Assembly (NCBI RefSeq): GCF_003568845.1
Contig: NZ_CP030126.1
Location: 1,143,001 to 1,207,000 of the forward strand
From: Indioceanicola profundi
Lineage (GTDB): Bacteria; Pseudomonadota; Alphaproteobacteria; Azospirillales; Azospirillaceae
Length of the DNA stretch: 64,000 nucleotides
Direction: 5' to 3'
Part shown: piece after piece, positions 28,574 to 37,618 of the stretch
Position numbering within the stretch: position 1 is the first letter of the stretch
Layout: every line of letters begins with the position of its first letter
Position numbers and translations under genes: made by a program
Notes under the pieces: generated by a model
The model's database searches: none
What the model was told of the DNA's origin: nothing
Seen by the model: the letters and a program-made list of their open reading frames with translations, nothing else

Positions 28574-28821
28574 GGCCGGTCTATACAGGCTGAGGAGTGC
28601 CGCATGCTCGGCGCGCGATCCCGCCCCTGTCAATGGGCGTCTTCCCCCCGCCCGAAAGGAGAATGCGGGTGGAAGATGGCGTGAGACCCCTTGCCCGCCC
28701 CCCGGCTTCTGCCCCTATACTGGACTTCCCAGCAACAACGCGGAGGGCTGCGGGCGCACCCACGTAATCTTCAGTCCGTTCGCATGCTTTGCGGACAGGG
28801 CCGCCAACCCGCGGCGATTTC

Positions 28822-30165
28822 ATGAGTACCTTAGAAGACTTTATCCGTTCTCGGTCCATCACCGAGGTTGAATGTCTTGTGCCCGACATGTCGGGCATCG
28901 CCCGCGGGAAGATCCTGCCGGCGGAGAAATTCCTTCGCATTCTGCGCGACCGCGGTCTCCGGCTCCCGGAGTCCATCTTCGTGCAGACCGTGACCGGCGA
29001 ATATCCCGAGGAGGAGGACGTCACCAGCGCCGAGAACTGGGACGTCTACATGATCCCCGATCCAGAGACGATCCGCGCCGTGCCCTGGTACACGGAGCCG
29101 ACCGCCCAGGTGATCTGCGACTGCCTCTATGCGGACGGCAGCCCGGTCGACATCTCGCCGCGCTATGTGCTTCAGCGCGTGCTCGATCTATACGACGCCA
29201 AGGGCTGGCAGCCCATCGTGGCGCCGGAGCTGGAGTTCTTCCTTGTTTCAATGAACAAGGACCCGGACTATCCGCTCGTTCCGCCTGTCGGGCGTTCCGG
29301 TCGGCAGGAGAGCGGCCGGCAGGCCTACGGCATCGACGCGGTCAACGAGTTCGACCCGATCTTCGAGGATGTCTACGAGTTCTGCGACAAGCAGGACATC
29401 GACGTGGACACGATGAGCCATGAAGCCGGCGCCGCCCAGATCGAGATAAACTTCAATCATGGCGATGCCCTGGCCCTGGCCGACCAGGTGTTCCTGTTCA
29501 AGCGGACAGTCCGCGAGGCGGCAATCCGGCATAATGTCTATGCCACCTTCATGGCGAAGCCGATGCAGAACGAGCCCGGCAGCGCTATGCACGTCCACCA
29601 GTCCGTGGTGGACAAGGAGAGCGGCCGGAACCTGTTTGGCGGCGCCGATGGCAGCGACACCCCGATGTTCATGAGCTTCATCGCCGGGCTGCAGAAGTAT
29701 CTGCCCTATGCGATGCCGATGCTGGCGCCGAATGTGAACAGCTACCGGCGTCTGGTGCAAGGCTCCGACGCGCCGATCAACGTGCATTGGGGCCGCGACA
29801 ACCGCACTACCGGTTTCCGCGTGCCGGTCAGCCCGCCCGAGGCGCGGCGGGTTGAGAACCGGGTGGCGGGCGCCGACGCCAACCCGTATCTGGCCATCGC
29901 GGCCAGTCTGGCCTGCGGCTATCTGGGCGTGATGCAGCAGTTGGAGCCGTCCGACCCGGTAAAGGGCAGTGCCCACCGGCTGGCCTTCTCCCTGCCTCGC
30001 CATCAGGCGGATGCGCTGAACAAGTTCAACGCCTGCAAGCCGCTGAAGGAGGTTCTCGGCGAACGCTTCGTGGATGCCGTCAGCTATGTGAAGCAGGCGG
30101 AGTACGAGGCGTACCAGCGGGTCATCAGCTCCTGGGAGCGTGAGAACCTGCTGCTGAACGTCTGA
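28822..30165 (+). CDS. puuA: Glutamine synthetase-family protein (gamma-glutamylpolyamine synthetase-like, paralogue 2)
   Basis: The 447-residue protein carries the same fold and active-site blocks: IVAPELEFFLVSMNKDPDYP, EAGAAQIEINFNHGDAL, GSAMHVHQSVVDKESGRN, NSYRRLVQGSDAPINVHWGR and RRVENRVAGADANPYLAIAA. It is closer to the classic PuuA pattern than the divergent gene. ATG 28822 begins MSTLEDFIRSRSITEVECLV. The 248-bp gap between the two start codons presumably holds both promoters. An enoyl-CoA hydratase-like gene converges 3 bp after its stop. Confidence 0.88.
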   Translation: MSTLEDFIRSRSITEVECLVPDMSGIARGKILPAEKFLRILRDRGLRLPESIFVQTVTGEYPEEEDVTSAENWDVYMIPDPETIRAVPWYTEPTAQVICDCLYADGSPVDISPRYVLQRVLDLYDAKGWQPIVAPELEFFLVSMNKDPDYPLVPPVGRSGRQESGRQAYGIDAVNEFDPIFEDVYEFCDKQDIDVDTMSHEAGAAQIEINFNHGDALALADQVFLFKRTVREAAIRHNVYATFMAKPMQNEPGSAMHVHQSVVDKESGRNLFGGADGSDTPMFMSFIAGLQKYLPYAMPMLAPNVNSYRRLVQGSDAPINVHWGRDNRTTGFRVPVSPPEARRVENRVAGADANPYLAIAASLACGYLGVMQQLEPSDPVKGSAHRLAFSLPRHQADALNKFNACKPLKEVLGERFVDAVSYVKQAEYEAYQRVISSWERENLLLNV

Positions 30166-30168
30166 GCG

Positions 30169-30972
30169 TCACTCGAAGCTGCCGCCACGGCCGGCGCCGT
30201 CCTTGAACCGGACGGCGCCGGTTCCGCTTTCACCGCTGTTCAGGATATCCAGGCCGCGGGCGAACTCGTTGGCCATGGCCTGCTGCGTATCCAGACTCCA
30301 TTGTTCCATCGCGCTCATCCTGTCGGAGCGCAGGCAGCCCTGCGGAAATGCGGCAATCGCTTCCGCAAGTTCCTCGGCCGCCGCACGGGCACGTCCTGGC
30401 GGAACGAGCCGGTTCGCCAGCCCCATGGACAGGGCTTCGGCCGCCCCGACCGGCCGTCCCGTCAGAATCATGTCCATGGCGCGGCTGTGCCCGATCAGCC
30501 GCGGCAGGCGTACCGTGCCGCCATCGATCAGGGGAACGCCCCAGCGTCGGCAGAAGACGCCGAAAACGGAATCCTCTGCAGCGATCCGCAGATCGGCCCA
30601 GCATGCAAGCTCCAACCCGCCGGCAACGGCGTGGCCTTCCACAGCGGCAATGACCGGCTTCGACAGCCGCAGGCGCGTCGGCCCCATCGGCGCGTCGGGA
30701 GCAAGCGGGGCGTCATCGATTCCCGTTCCGGGGGGAACCAGCGGATTTGGGCGTCCCTCGGCAATAGCTTTGAGGTCGGCGCCGGCACAGAATGTACCGC
30801 CTTCGCCCCAGAGCACGGCCACTCGCGCCGTCTCATCCCGCTCGAACGCCAGGAAGGCATCCGCCAGCAGCTTTGCGGTCGGACCGTCCACGGCATTGCG
30901 GACTTCCGGTCGGGACAGGACGACGGTGGTGACAGGACCCTTGCGGTCGATCCGGACGGGTGTCGGCGGCAT
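30169..30972 (-). CDS. Enoyl-CoA hydratase/isomerase-family (crotonase) protein
   Basis: The 267-residue crotonase-fold protein has the oxyanion-hole segments (GGTFCAGADLKAIAEGR and VEGHAVAGGLELACWADLRI) and the downstream region FCRRWGVPLIDGGTVRLPRL. In place of the two glutamates of classical enoyl-CoA hydratases the second motif reads RWGVPLIDGG, so the reaction cannot be assigned. Start at ATG 30972; a GTG four codons upstream is also possible. It lies inside the polyamine locus but may simply be a neighbour. Confidence 0.85.
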   Translation of the reverse strand: MPPTPVRIDRKGPVTTVVLSRPEVRNAVDGPTAKLLADAFLAFERDETARVAVLWGEGGTFCAGADLKAIAEGRPNPLVPPGTGIDDAPLAPDAPMGPTRLRLSKPVIAAVEGHAVAGGLELACWADLRIAAEDSVFGVFCRRWGVPLIDGGTVRLPRLIGHSRAMDMILTGRPVGAAEALSMGLANRLVPPGRARAAAEELAEAIAAFPQGCLRSDRMSAMEQWSLDTQQAMANEFARGLDILNSGESGTGAVRFKDGAGRGGSFE

Positions 30973-31280
30973 GCTTCGCCCCACGGTTGGCGTGCGGGGA
31001 AGCGTAACCCGTCAGACACAGGCGGTCACGGTCCTGAACGGGGTGCCGAAGGCCCGCCCACCTGGTTGCGGGGGCGAGGGTTCACGGGAGGGGCGGGCCA
31101 TGATATGCCCTGTATGGACAAGCAGGCTTGAGCAACGGTTTGGCTGGGGATGCTGTACCACGCCCGCACGCGCAAGGAGGAGATGCTGCTGCTCTGCGCC
31201 AGGATCGGATTCAATCCGCCGGTCTGAGGCCTGACGCACGCCCGCATTGAACTATCCCTTTCCGCGACGGACGCAAAGCC
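30973..31280. other. Intergenic region upstream of the omega-aminotransferase gene
   Basis: About 310 bases without a firm gene. A short frame (31132-31227) reads through KEEMLLLCARIGFNPPV, reminiscent of the C-terminus of a GNAT acetyltransferase. It has no upstream part and may be a decayed fragment or chance. No clear promoter was found. Confidence 0.3.
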
Positions 31281-32657
31281 ATGACCGCTACGCTGACGAA
31301 TCTCGACCTCAAGAAACTCGATGACGCCCATCACCTGCACCCCTTCACAGACTTCAAGGAACTGTCGGCTGCAGGCGGTTCCCGCCTGATCACGAAGGGC
31401 GAGGGAAGCTGGATTTGGGATTCGGAAGGCAACCGAATCCTGGACGCCATGGCCGGCCTCTGGTGCGTGAATGTCGGCTATGGCCGCAAGGAGCTGGCCG
31501 ATGCCGCCTATCGGCAGATGATGGAGCTCGGCTTCTACAACGCCTTTTTCAAGACCACGACGCCGCCCGCGGCTGAGCTGTCCGCGAAACTGGCGGAGAT
31601 CACGCCGGACGGGCTGTCCAAGGTGTTCTTCGCCAATTCCGGGTCGGAGGCGAACGACACCATTGTCCGCATGGTCCGGCACTACTGGAACCTGAAGGGC
31701 AAGCCCACCAAGAAGGCGTTCATCAGCCGGGTCCACGGCTATCACGGCACCACCATGGCCAGCACCTCGCTGGGCGGGATGCCGGTGATGCACAGCCAGG
31801 GAGACCTGCCGCTCTCGGGCTTCCACCATGTAATGCCGCCCTACACCTATGAGCTGGCGAACGGCATGGACCCGGAAGCGTTCGGCCGCCTCGCCGCGCG
31901 GGCAGTCGAGCAGAAGATCCTGGAGCTGGGGGCTGAGAATGTCGGCGCTTTTATCGGCGAACCCATCCAGGGGGCCGGCGGCGTGCTCATCCCGCCGGAC
32001 AGCTACTGGCCGGAAATTCAGCGCATCTGCGCCGAACACGACGTCCTGCTGATCGCGGACGAGGTAATCTGCGGGTTCGGACGGCTGGGACAGTGGTTCG
32101 GGAGCCAGCGCTACGGCATCAAGCCGGATTTCATGACGCTGGCGAAGGGCATCACGTCCGGTTACGTGCCGCTGTCCGCGGTGATGGTGGGCGACCGTGT
32201 GGCGGAGACGCTGATTGAGGAAGGCGGCGAGTTCTATCACGGCTTCACCTATTCAGGTCATCCGGTTGCCTGCGCCGTGGCGCTCGCCAACATCGCCGTG
32301 ATCGAGCGGGAAGGGCTGGTCGACCGTGCCCGGGACGATATCGGGCCCTATCTCCGCGGACGGCTGGAGGAGGAACTGGCCGATCACCCGATTGTTGGCG
32401 AGATCAGGAGCGAAGGTCTGATCGGCGCGATCGAGATCGTGAAAGACAAGCGGACGCGGGAACGGTTCCCCGGCGACGGAAAGGTCGGACTGGTCGCCCG
32501 CGATCACTGCTTCCGCAACAATGTCATCCTGCGCGGCATCCGCGACAGCCTCGTGTTCTCGCCGCCCCTGACATTGAGCCATGAGGAGGCGGATGAGATG
32601 GCGAGACTCGCCCGGCGGTCGCTGGATGAGACGGCCCGGGATCTTGGTGTTCTGTAG
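31281..32657 (+). CDS. Omega-amino acid / putrescine-pyruvate aminotransferase (class III, PLP)
   Basis: Class III aminotransferases of the SpuC/omega-amino acid:pyruvate group move the terminal amino group of putrescine, beta-alanine or GABA to pyruvate. The 458 residues contain SWIWDSEGNRILDAMAGLWC near the N-terminus, the PLP phosphate-binding FFANSGSEANDTIVRMVRHY, LLIADEVICGFGRLGQWFGS and the Schiff-base Lys in FMTLAKGITSGYVPLSAVMV. Placement upstream of potFGHI points to polyamine or GABA breakdown. The exact donor is not decided by sequence. Confidence 0.9.
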   Translation: MTATLTNLDLKKLDDAHHLHPFTDFKELSAAGGSRLITKGEGSWIWDSEGNRILDAMAGLWCVNVGYGRKELADAAYRQMMELGFYNAFFKTTTPPAAELSAKLAEITPDGLSKVFFANSGSEANDTIVRMVRHYWNLKGKPTKKAFISRVHGYHGTTMASTSLGGMPVMHSQGDLPLSGFHHVMPPYTYELANGMDPEAFGRLAARAVEQKILELGAENVGAFIGEPIQGAGGVLIPPDSYWPEIQRICAEHDVLLIADEVICGFGRLGQWFGSQRYGIKPDFMTLAKGITSGYVPLSAVMVGDRVAETLIEEGGEFYHGFTYSGHPVACAVALANIAVIEREGLVDRARDDIGPYLRGRLEEELADHPIVGEIRSEGLIGAIEIVKDKRTRERFPGDGKVGLVARDHCFRNNVILRGIRDSLVFSPPLTLSHEEADEMARLARRSLDETARDLGVL

Positions 32658-32717
32658 TCCTATGCGGCCGGAAGAGGGGATGCGACCGGATGGGTAGAGC
32701 CGACTGTCCCCTTTTCG

Positions 32718-32746
32718 TTGACATCCTGCATGTTTACGGATGCTAT
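32718..32746 (+). promoter_or_regulatory. Candidate sigma-70 promoter of the pot operon
   Basis: A perfect -35 TTGACA (32718-32723) is followed after 17 bp by TGCTAT (32741-32746), a weak -10 with 3 of 6 matches. Transcription would start near 32753, about 65 bp before the potF ATG. Confidence 0.5.
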
Positions 32747-32817
32747 TTCGCCAATGCGGGACGCCGGGGTGGTAAGCGCCGCCCGCGGCCTGACTGACCA
32801 ATCTCTTGGGGGTGCGG

Positions 32818-34071
32818 ATGAAGAAGAATGCGCTTGGTGTCGTGAGCTTTGTTGCCCTGCTGGCGCTGGCTGGCTGTGGCGAGGACAATTCGCAGAGTCA
32901 GCAGGCGCAGGCTCCCCAGCCGCAGGCCGAGACGACCCCGGCTCCGCAGGCGGAACCGGCCCCGGCTGCTGAAGCTCCCGCCCCCGAGGCGCCCGCAGCC
33001 GGCACCCAGACCGCGGAAGCGCCTGCGGCGGCTCCGGCCGGCGGCTCCGGCGGGCAGGTCAATGTCTACAACTGGTCGGACTACATCGGTGAGAACACGG
33101 TGGCCGAGTTCCAGAAGGCGACCGGCATCACCGTTCAGTACGATGTCTTTACCGATCTGGAGACGCTGGAATCCAAGCTGTTGGTCGGCAATTCCGGCTA
33201 TGACGTGATCGTGCCGACGGCGGAGCCGACCCTGGCGAAGCTGATCCAGGCCGGTGCCGTCCAGAAGCTGGACAAGTCCAAAATTCCGAACCTGTCCAAC
33301 CTGGACCCGGTTCTGATGAAGCTGGTCGCCGATACCGATCCGGGCAACGAATACGCGGCCATCTATCAGTGGGGCACCATCGGTCTCGGCGTGAATGTCG
33401 ACCGGGTCAAGGAGGTCGCGCCCGACATCCCGATGGACAGCTGGCAGATGCTGTTCAATCCGGAGAACGCGGCCAAGCTTGCGCAGTGCGGGATCGTGCT
33501 GCTGGACAGCGCCACCGATGTTCTGCCCACCGTCTATCATTATCTCGGTCTCGACCCGAATTCGGAATCCCCGGAGGATCTGGCCAAGGTGGAGGAGACG
33601 CTGCTGGCGATCCGCCCCCACATCAAGGCCTTCGTTCCGTCCGTGATCGACCCCCTGGCGACGGGCGATGCCTGCGTGGCGCTCGGCTATTCGGGTGACG
33701 TGTTCCAGGCCCAGGCCCGTGCCGAGGAGGCCGGTTCCGGCGCCAACATCGACTACCTCATCCCGAATGAAGGCGTGCAGATCTGGTTCGACGTGATGGC
33801 CATCCCGGCTGGTGCGCCGAACCTGGACAATGCCCATGCCTGGATCAATTACGTGCTCCAGCCGGAGGTGATGGCGGGCATCAGCGACTATGTCGCCTAC
33901 GCCAATGCCGTTCCGGCCTCGAAGCCGCTGATGGATCAGGAGATCGCGAACAACGAGAAGATCTTCCCCACGCCGGAGCAGCAGGAGAAGATGTTCACGG
34001 TGCAGCAGGTCAGCCAGTCGGCCGACCGCGACCGCACCCGTACCTGGACAAGGGTCGAAACCGGCCGCTGA
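32818..34071 (+). CDS. potF: Polyamine ABC transporter substrate-binding lipoprotein (PotF/PotD-like)
   Basis: This family binds putrescine or spermidine and delivers it to the membrane permeases. ATG 32818 follows a GGGGG-rich site and begins a lipoprotein signal (VVSFVALLALAGC), so the mature protein starts at Cys20 and is membrane-tethered, although Gram-negative PotF is usually free periplasmic. About 55 residues of Pro/Ala/Gln/Glu-rich linker follow. The binding domain runs from VNVYNWSDYIGENTVAEFQK to the end, with NWSDYI, YDVIVPT and AIYQWGTIGLGVNVDRV typical of PotF. 417 residues in all. Confidence 0.93.
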   Translation: MKKNALGVVSFVALLALAGCGEDNSQSQQAQAPQPQAETTPAPQAEPAPAAEAPAPEAPAAGTQTAEAPAAAPAGGSGGQVNVYNWSDYIGENTVAEFQKATGITVQYDVFTDLETLESKLLVGNSGYDVIVPTAEPTLAKLIQAGAVQKLDKSKIPNLSNLDPVLMKLVADTDPGNEYAAIYQWGTIGLGVNVDRVKEVAPDIPMDSWQMLFNPENAAKLAQCGIVLLDSATDVLPTVYHYLGLDPNSESPEDLAKVEETLLAIRPHIKAFVPSVIDPLATGDACVALGYSGDVFQAQARAEEAGSGANIDYLIPNEGVQIWFDVMAIPAGAPNLDNAHAWINYVLQPEVMAGISDYVAYANAVPASKPLMDQEIANNEKIFPTPEQQEKMFTVQQVSQSADRDRTRTWTRVETGR

Positions 34072-34099
34072 TCCAGAGCGGATCGGAAAATTTTGGTGG

Positions 34100-34130
34100 A
34101 ACGCCCTGGCAATGGATTTGCCGGGGCGTT
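34100..34130 (+). terminator. Intercistronic hairpin between potF and potG
   Basis: AACGCCCTGGCAA (34100-34112) pairs with TTGCCGGGGCGTT (34118-34130), 13 bp including one G-U pair, loop TGGAT. It is followed only by TCAGTTTCATT, so termination would be partial. Such a hairpin after a binding-protein gene commonly stabilises that message and lowers expression of the downstream ABC genes. Confidence 0.6.
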
Positions 34131-34204
34131 TCAGTTTCATTCGAGGGCCGGTGTCCGCACCTGTGGCCGGGGCCACGGGGAAGGGCGGCAGGGAACCAGC
34201 GCGC

Positions 34205-35368
34205 ATGTCACAGAACCAGTCCAGCCGGACGCAGTCCCAACTCAAGACCGAACCGTGGAAGAGTGCGGCCGAGAAGCCCTATGTCCGGATTGAGAAGGTC
34301 ACGAAGAAGTTCGGCGATTTCGTCGCCGTCGACGACGTGTCGCTGTCCATCTACCGGGGCGAATTCTTCTCGCTTCTGGGCGGCTCCGGTTCGGGCAAGA
34401 CCACGCTGCTTCGAATGCTGGCGGGCTTTGAGACCCCGACCGAGGGCAAGATCTACATCGACGGCGTGGACATGACGGGCGTGCCGCCCTACCGCCGGCC
34501 GGTGAACATGATGTTCCAGTCCTACGCGCTGTTCCCCCACATGACGGTGGAGGGGAACATTGCCTTCGGCCTGCATCAGGATCGCCTGCCGAAGGCGGAG
34601 ATCCGAGAGCGAGTGGCTGAGGTGCTGAATCTTGTCCAGCTCGGTCAGTTTGGGAAGCGCAAGCCCCACCAACTGTCCGGCGGCCAGCGGCAGCGCGTCG
34701 CCTTGGCCCGCGCCCTGGTCAAACGCCCGAAGCTTTTGTTGCTGGACGAGCCGCTGGGCGCCCTGGACAAGAAGTTGCGGGAGCAGACGCAGTTCGAACT
34801 GGTGAACATCCAGGAGAAGGTTGGCATTACCTTCATCATCGTCACCCACGACCAGGAGGAGGCGATGACCATGTCCTCCCGCATCGCGGTGATGAACAAG
34901 GGCTATATCGCCCAGGTGGGCACGCCTACCGAAATCTATGAATGGCCGAACAACCGCCTCGTCTCCGAATTCATCGGCTCGGTGAACATCTTCGAGGGCC
35001 GGGTGATGGAGAACGAGCCCGACCACTGCTTGGTCCGCTCGGACGAGGCGGGCTGCGACCTCTACATCAACCACCCGGCCCATATCGGGGCAGGAACAGC
35101 CTGCTGGGTAGCGATCAGACCGGAGAAGATCGTGATCTCCAAGGAGCCGCCGCCCATGACCCAAGGCGGCCGGAACCAGACCAGCGGCATCGTGCGGGAG
35201 ATCGCCTATCTGGGCGACGTCTCGATTTATGACGTCGATCTGGATACCGGCAAGCGCGTGCGTGTAACCGCTCCCAATGTGACGCGCCGCACGGAGCTGC
35301 CCATCGCCTGGGAGGACCGGGTGTATCTGAGCTGGCGCCCCTTCGCGGGCAGCGTTCTCACGGAATAG
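34205..35368 (+). CDS. potG: Polyamine ABC transporter ATP-binding protein
   Basis: The ATPase powers polyamine import with PotF, PotH and PotI. The 387 residues include Walker A (LLGGSGSGKTTLLRMLAG), the Q-loop in NMMFQSYALFPHMTV, signature LSGGQRQRVALARAL, Walker B (LLLLDEPLGALDKKLREQ), and a C-terminal TOBE domain beginning near residue 265. ATG 34205 begins MSQNQSSRTQ; a longer frame from 34112 lacks conservation. It follows potF after the hairpin and precedes potH by 16 bp. Confidence 0.94.
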   Translation: MSQNQSSRTQSQLKTEPWKSAAEKPYVRIEKVTKKFGDFVAVDDVSLSIYRGEFFSLLGGSGSGKTTLLRMLAGFETPTEGKIYIDGVDMTGVPPYRRPVNMMFQSYALFPHMTVEGNIAFGLHQDRLPKAEIRERVAEVLNLVQLGQFGKRKPHQLSGGQRQRVALARALVKRPKLLLLDEPLGALDKKLREQTQFELVNIQEKVGITFIIVTHDQEEAMTMSSRIAVMNKGYIAQVGTPTEIYEWPNNRLVSEFIGSVNIFEGRVMENEPDHCLVRSDEAGCDLYINHPAHIGAGTACWVAIRPEKIVISKEPPPMTQGGRNQTSGIVREIAYLGDVSIYDVDLDTGKRVRVTAPNVTRRTELPIAWEDRVYLSWRPFAGSVLTE

Positions 35369-35384
35369 GCGGGGACCAGCACGA

Positions 35385-36365
35385 ATGCCGGACCGGAGCA
35401 CTGGTACTTCCCGCAGCAATGAAAGCCGCTTCGGCGACCGCCTGTCGGCCCTGCTCGGCCGGGTCGGATTGCGCGGCAGGGGAGCCGTGATCGGCATCCC
35501 CTATTTCTGGCTGCTGCTCTTCTTCCTGATCCCGTTTCTGATCGTGGCGAAGATCGCCCTCTCGGAGTCGGTGATCCGCATCCCGCCCTATGCGCCGATG
35601 TTCGAGTGGTCGGCGCAGGAGTTGATGCTGAACATCAAGCTCAGCTTCCGGAACTTCAGCTACCTGTTCCGGGACGATCTCTATTTCATCGCCTATCTCA
35701 GCTCGCTGAAGATCGCCTTCTTTTCCACGCTGATCTGCCTGCTGATCGGCTATCCGGTGGCCTATGCCATGGCGCGGGCGGATGCCAGCTGGCGGGCATC
35801 GCTTCTGATGCTGATCATCCTGCCGTTCTGGACGAGCTTCCTGATCCGCGTCTATGCGTGGGTGGTGTTGCTGCGTGACGACGGGCTGGTGACCGCGAAC
35901 CTGAACGCAATTCTTCTCTCGGTAGGGATCATCGACCAGCCGCTGCAGCTGCTGTACACGCCGACGGCCGCCTATATCGGCATCGTCTATTCCTATCTGC
36001 CCTTCATGATCCTTCCGCTCTACGCGACGCTGGAGAAGATGGACAACACGTTGCTGGAAGCGGCGGCCGACCTGGGCTGCCCGCCCTGGAAGGCGTTCCT
36101 GACCATCACGCTGCCGCTGTCCGTTCCCGGCATCCTTGCAGGTTCGCTGCTGGTGTTCATTCCGGCGACCGGCGAGTTCGTCATCCCGGAACTGCTGGGC
36201 GGGCCGGACACGCTGATGATCGGCAAGGTACTGTGGGCCGAGTTTTTCAATAACCGGGACTGGCCGGTGGCAAGCGCCGTCGCCATTGCCCTGCTGCTGT
36301 TCCTGGTCATCCCGATCATGCTGTTCCAGAACCTTCAGGGCCGTCAGGCCGAAGAGGGGAAATAA
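35385..36365 (+). CDS. potH: Polyamine ABC transporter permease PotH
   Basis: The 326-residue inner-membrane protein shows six hydrophobic segments and the EAA loop EAAADLGCPPWKAFLTITLP that contacts the ATPase. Family-typical parts include FWTSFLIRVYAWVVLLRDDG and TGEFVIPELLGGPDTLMIGK. The N-terminus carries about 35 polar residues before the first helix. potI starts 3 bp after its stop, so both permeases are translated together. Confidence 0.93.
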   Translation: MPDRSTGTSRSNESRFGDRLSALLGRVGLRGRGAVIGIPYFWLLLFFLIPFLIVAKIALSESVIRIPPYAPMFEWSAQELMLNIKLSFRNFSYLFRDDLYFIAYLSSLKIAFFSTLICLLIGYPVAYAMARADASWRASLLMLIILPFWTSFLIRVYAWVVLLRDDGLVTANLNAILLSVGIIDQPLQLLYTPTAAYIGIVYSYLPFMILPLYATLEKMDNTLLEAAADLGCPPWKAFLTITLPLSVPGILAGSLLVFIPATGEFVIPELLGGPDTLMIGKVLWAEFFNNRDWPVASAVAIALLLFLVIPIMLFQNLQGRQAEEGK

Positions 36366-36368
36366 CCC

Positions 36369-37205
36369 ATGCCCCGCTCCTGGTTCCTGCGCATCTCCCT
36401 GCTGATCGGCCTTCTGTTCCTTTATGCGCCGATCGTTCTGCTGGTCGTGTTCAGCTTCAACTCCGCCCGGTCCGTCTCGGTGTGGGGCGGCTTTTCGACC
36501 CGCTGGTATGCGGAGCTGATGAACAACGCCCAACTCCTGAACGCAGCCTGGCTGTCGCTGGAGATCGGCGTGATCGTTGCCACGGGCGCCGTGATCCTGG
36601 GCACCATGGCGGGCATGCTTCTGGCCCGCTTCGGTCATTTCAAAGGGCGCGCCCTGTTCGCCGGCATGATCTCCGCACCGCTGGTGATGCCGGAGGTGAT
36701 TCTGGGCCTGTCCATGCTTCTGCTGTTCGTGAGCCTGGAGCAGTTGATCGGATGGCCGCAGGGGCGGGGCGCCACCACCATCGTCATCGCCCACATCACC
36801 TTCACGATGGCCTTCGTGGCGGTGGTGGTGCAGTCGCGGCTGGTCAGCCTGGATGCCAGCCTGGAGGAGGCGGCCATGGACCTGGGGGCGCGGCCGGCCA
36901 AGGTGTTCTTCGTCATCACCTTGCCGATCATCGCTCCCGCCATCGTCTCTGGCTGGCTGTTGGCCTTTACGCTTTCGCTGGACGATCTGGTCATAGCCAG
37001 CTTCGTCTCCGGCCCTGGCAGCACGACCTTGCCGATGGTCGTTTTCTCAAAGGTGCGTCTCGGCCTCGACCCGCAGGTGAATGCGCTTGCGACGATCATC
37101 GTGGGCATTGTCGCCGTGGGCATCCTCATCGCCGGAATCCTGAACGCCCGGGCGGAAAGGGCACGGCAGCGGGATGAACGTATGGCGCAATCGCAGGGGA
37201 GCTGA
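36369..37205 (+). CDS. potI: Polyamine ABC transporter permease PotI
   Basis: The 278-residue second permease has six membrane segments, the N-terminal motif FLYAPIVLLVVFSFNSARSV typical of PotC/PotI, and the EAA loop EEAAMDLGARPAKVFF. The region LDDLVIASFVSGPGSTTLPM is also characteristic of the family. It completes potFGHI. No gene follows on this strand for about 410 bp, so the operon probably ends here. Confidence 0.93.
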   Translation: MPRSWFLRISLLIGLLFLYAPIVLLVVFSFNSARSVSVWGGFSTRWYAELMNNAQLLNAAWLSLEIGVIVATGAVILGTMAGMLLARFGHFKGRALFAGMISAPLVMPEVILGLSMLLLFVSLEQLIGWPQGRGATTIVIAHITFTMAFVAVVVQSRLVSLDASLEEAAMDLGARPAKVFFVITLPIIAPAIVSGWLLAFTLSLDDLVIASFVSGPGSTTLPMVVFSKVRLGLDPQVNALATIIVGIVAVGILIAGILNARAERARQRDERMAQSQGS

Positions 37206-37618
37206 CGCGCCGACCGCCGTTCCGGCTGCCGTTATGCGGTGGAACAACCGGAACGGCTGTAGCTATGCATGACGCGCAGACCGGGGCAGGCGTTGCCCCG
37301 GCTGGCTCAGGTCAAACCGCGCAATTATATTACGGCCACCTGCAACAACTCATAGGCCGTATCGTGCGGTTCTTCCTTATGCTTCCCATGCTGCGGCTCG
37401 GCGCTCTTCTGCCGACGCCCGCTACTGCTAACAGTGCAAAGGCCGCCCGCCGCGATTGAGGCGAATCGGCCGGATTTGTTTTTCAGTCAGCTTTAACGAC
37501 CATTGGCCGGTTGCCATTTTTCGGGCCGGCAGGTTGTCAGATGCACGCCTCGGCGATTACCTTCGCCGGGGCGTTCTTCATTGAGCGCCAAACAATTCTC
37601 AGACAGGGATCGCCTGCC
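37206..37618. other. Intergenic region between potI and aguA
   Basis: About 410 bases with no convincing gene. It includes a hairpin just after potI (given separately) and an AT-richer patch around 37320-37500 that could hold the aguA promoter. A 64-codon open frame at 37265-37459 has poor codon bias and no ribosome binding site. Confidence 0.5.
37281..37301 (+). terminator. Hairpin downstream of potI
   Basis: CCGGGGCA (37281-37288) and TGCCCCGG (37294-37301) form a perfect 8-bp stem with the loop GGCGT, 75 bp after the potI stop. There is no T-run, so termination would be weak or factor-dependent. Confidence 0.5.

Noticed and set aside
37265-37459. 64-codon open frame between potI and aguA
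   Set aside because: No ribosome binding site, weak codon bias, overlaps a hairpin and an AT-richer promoter-like region.
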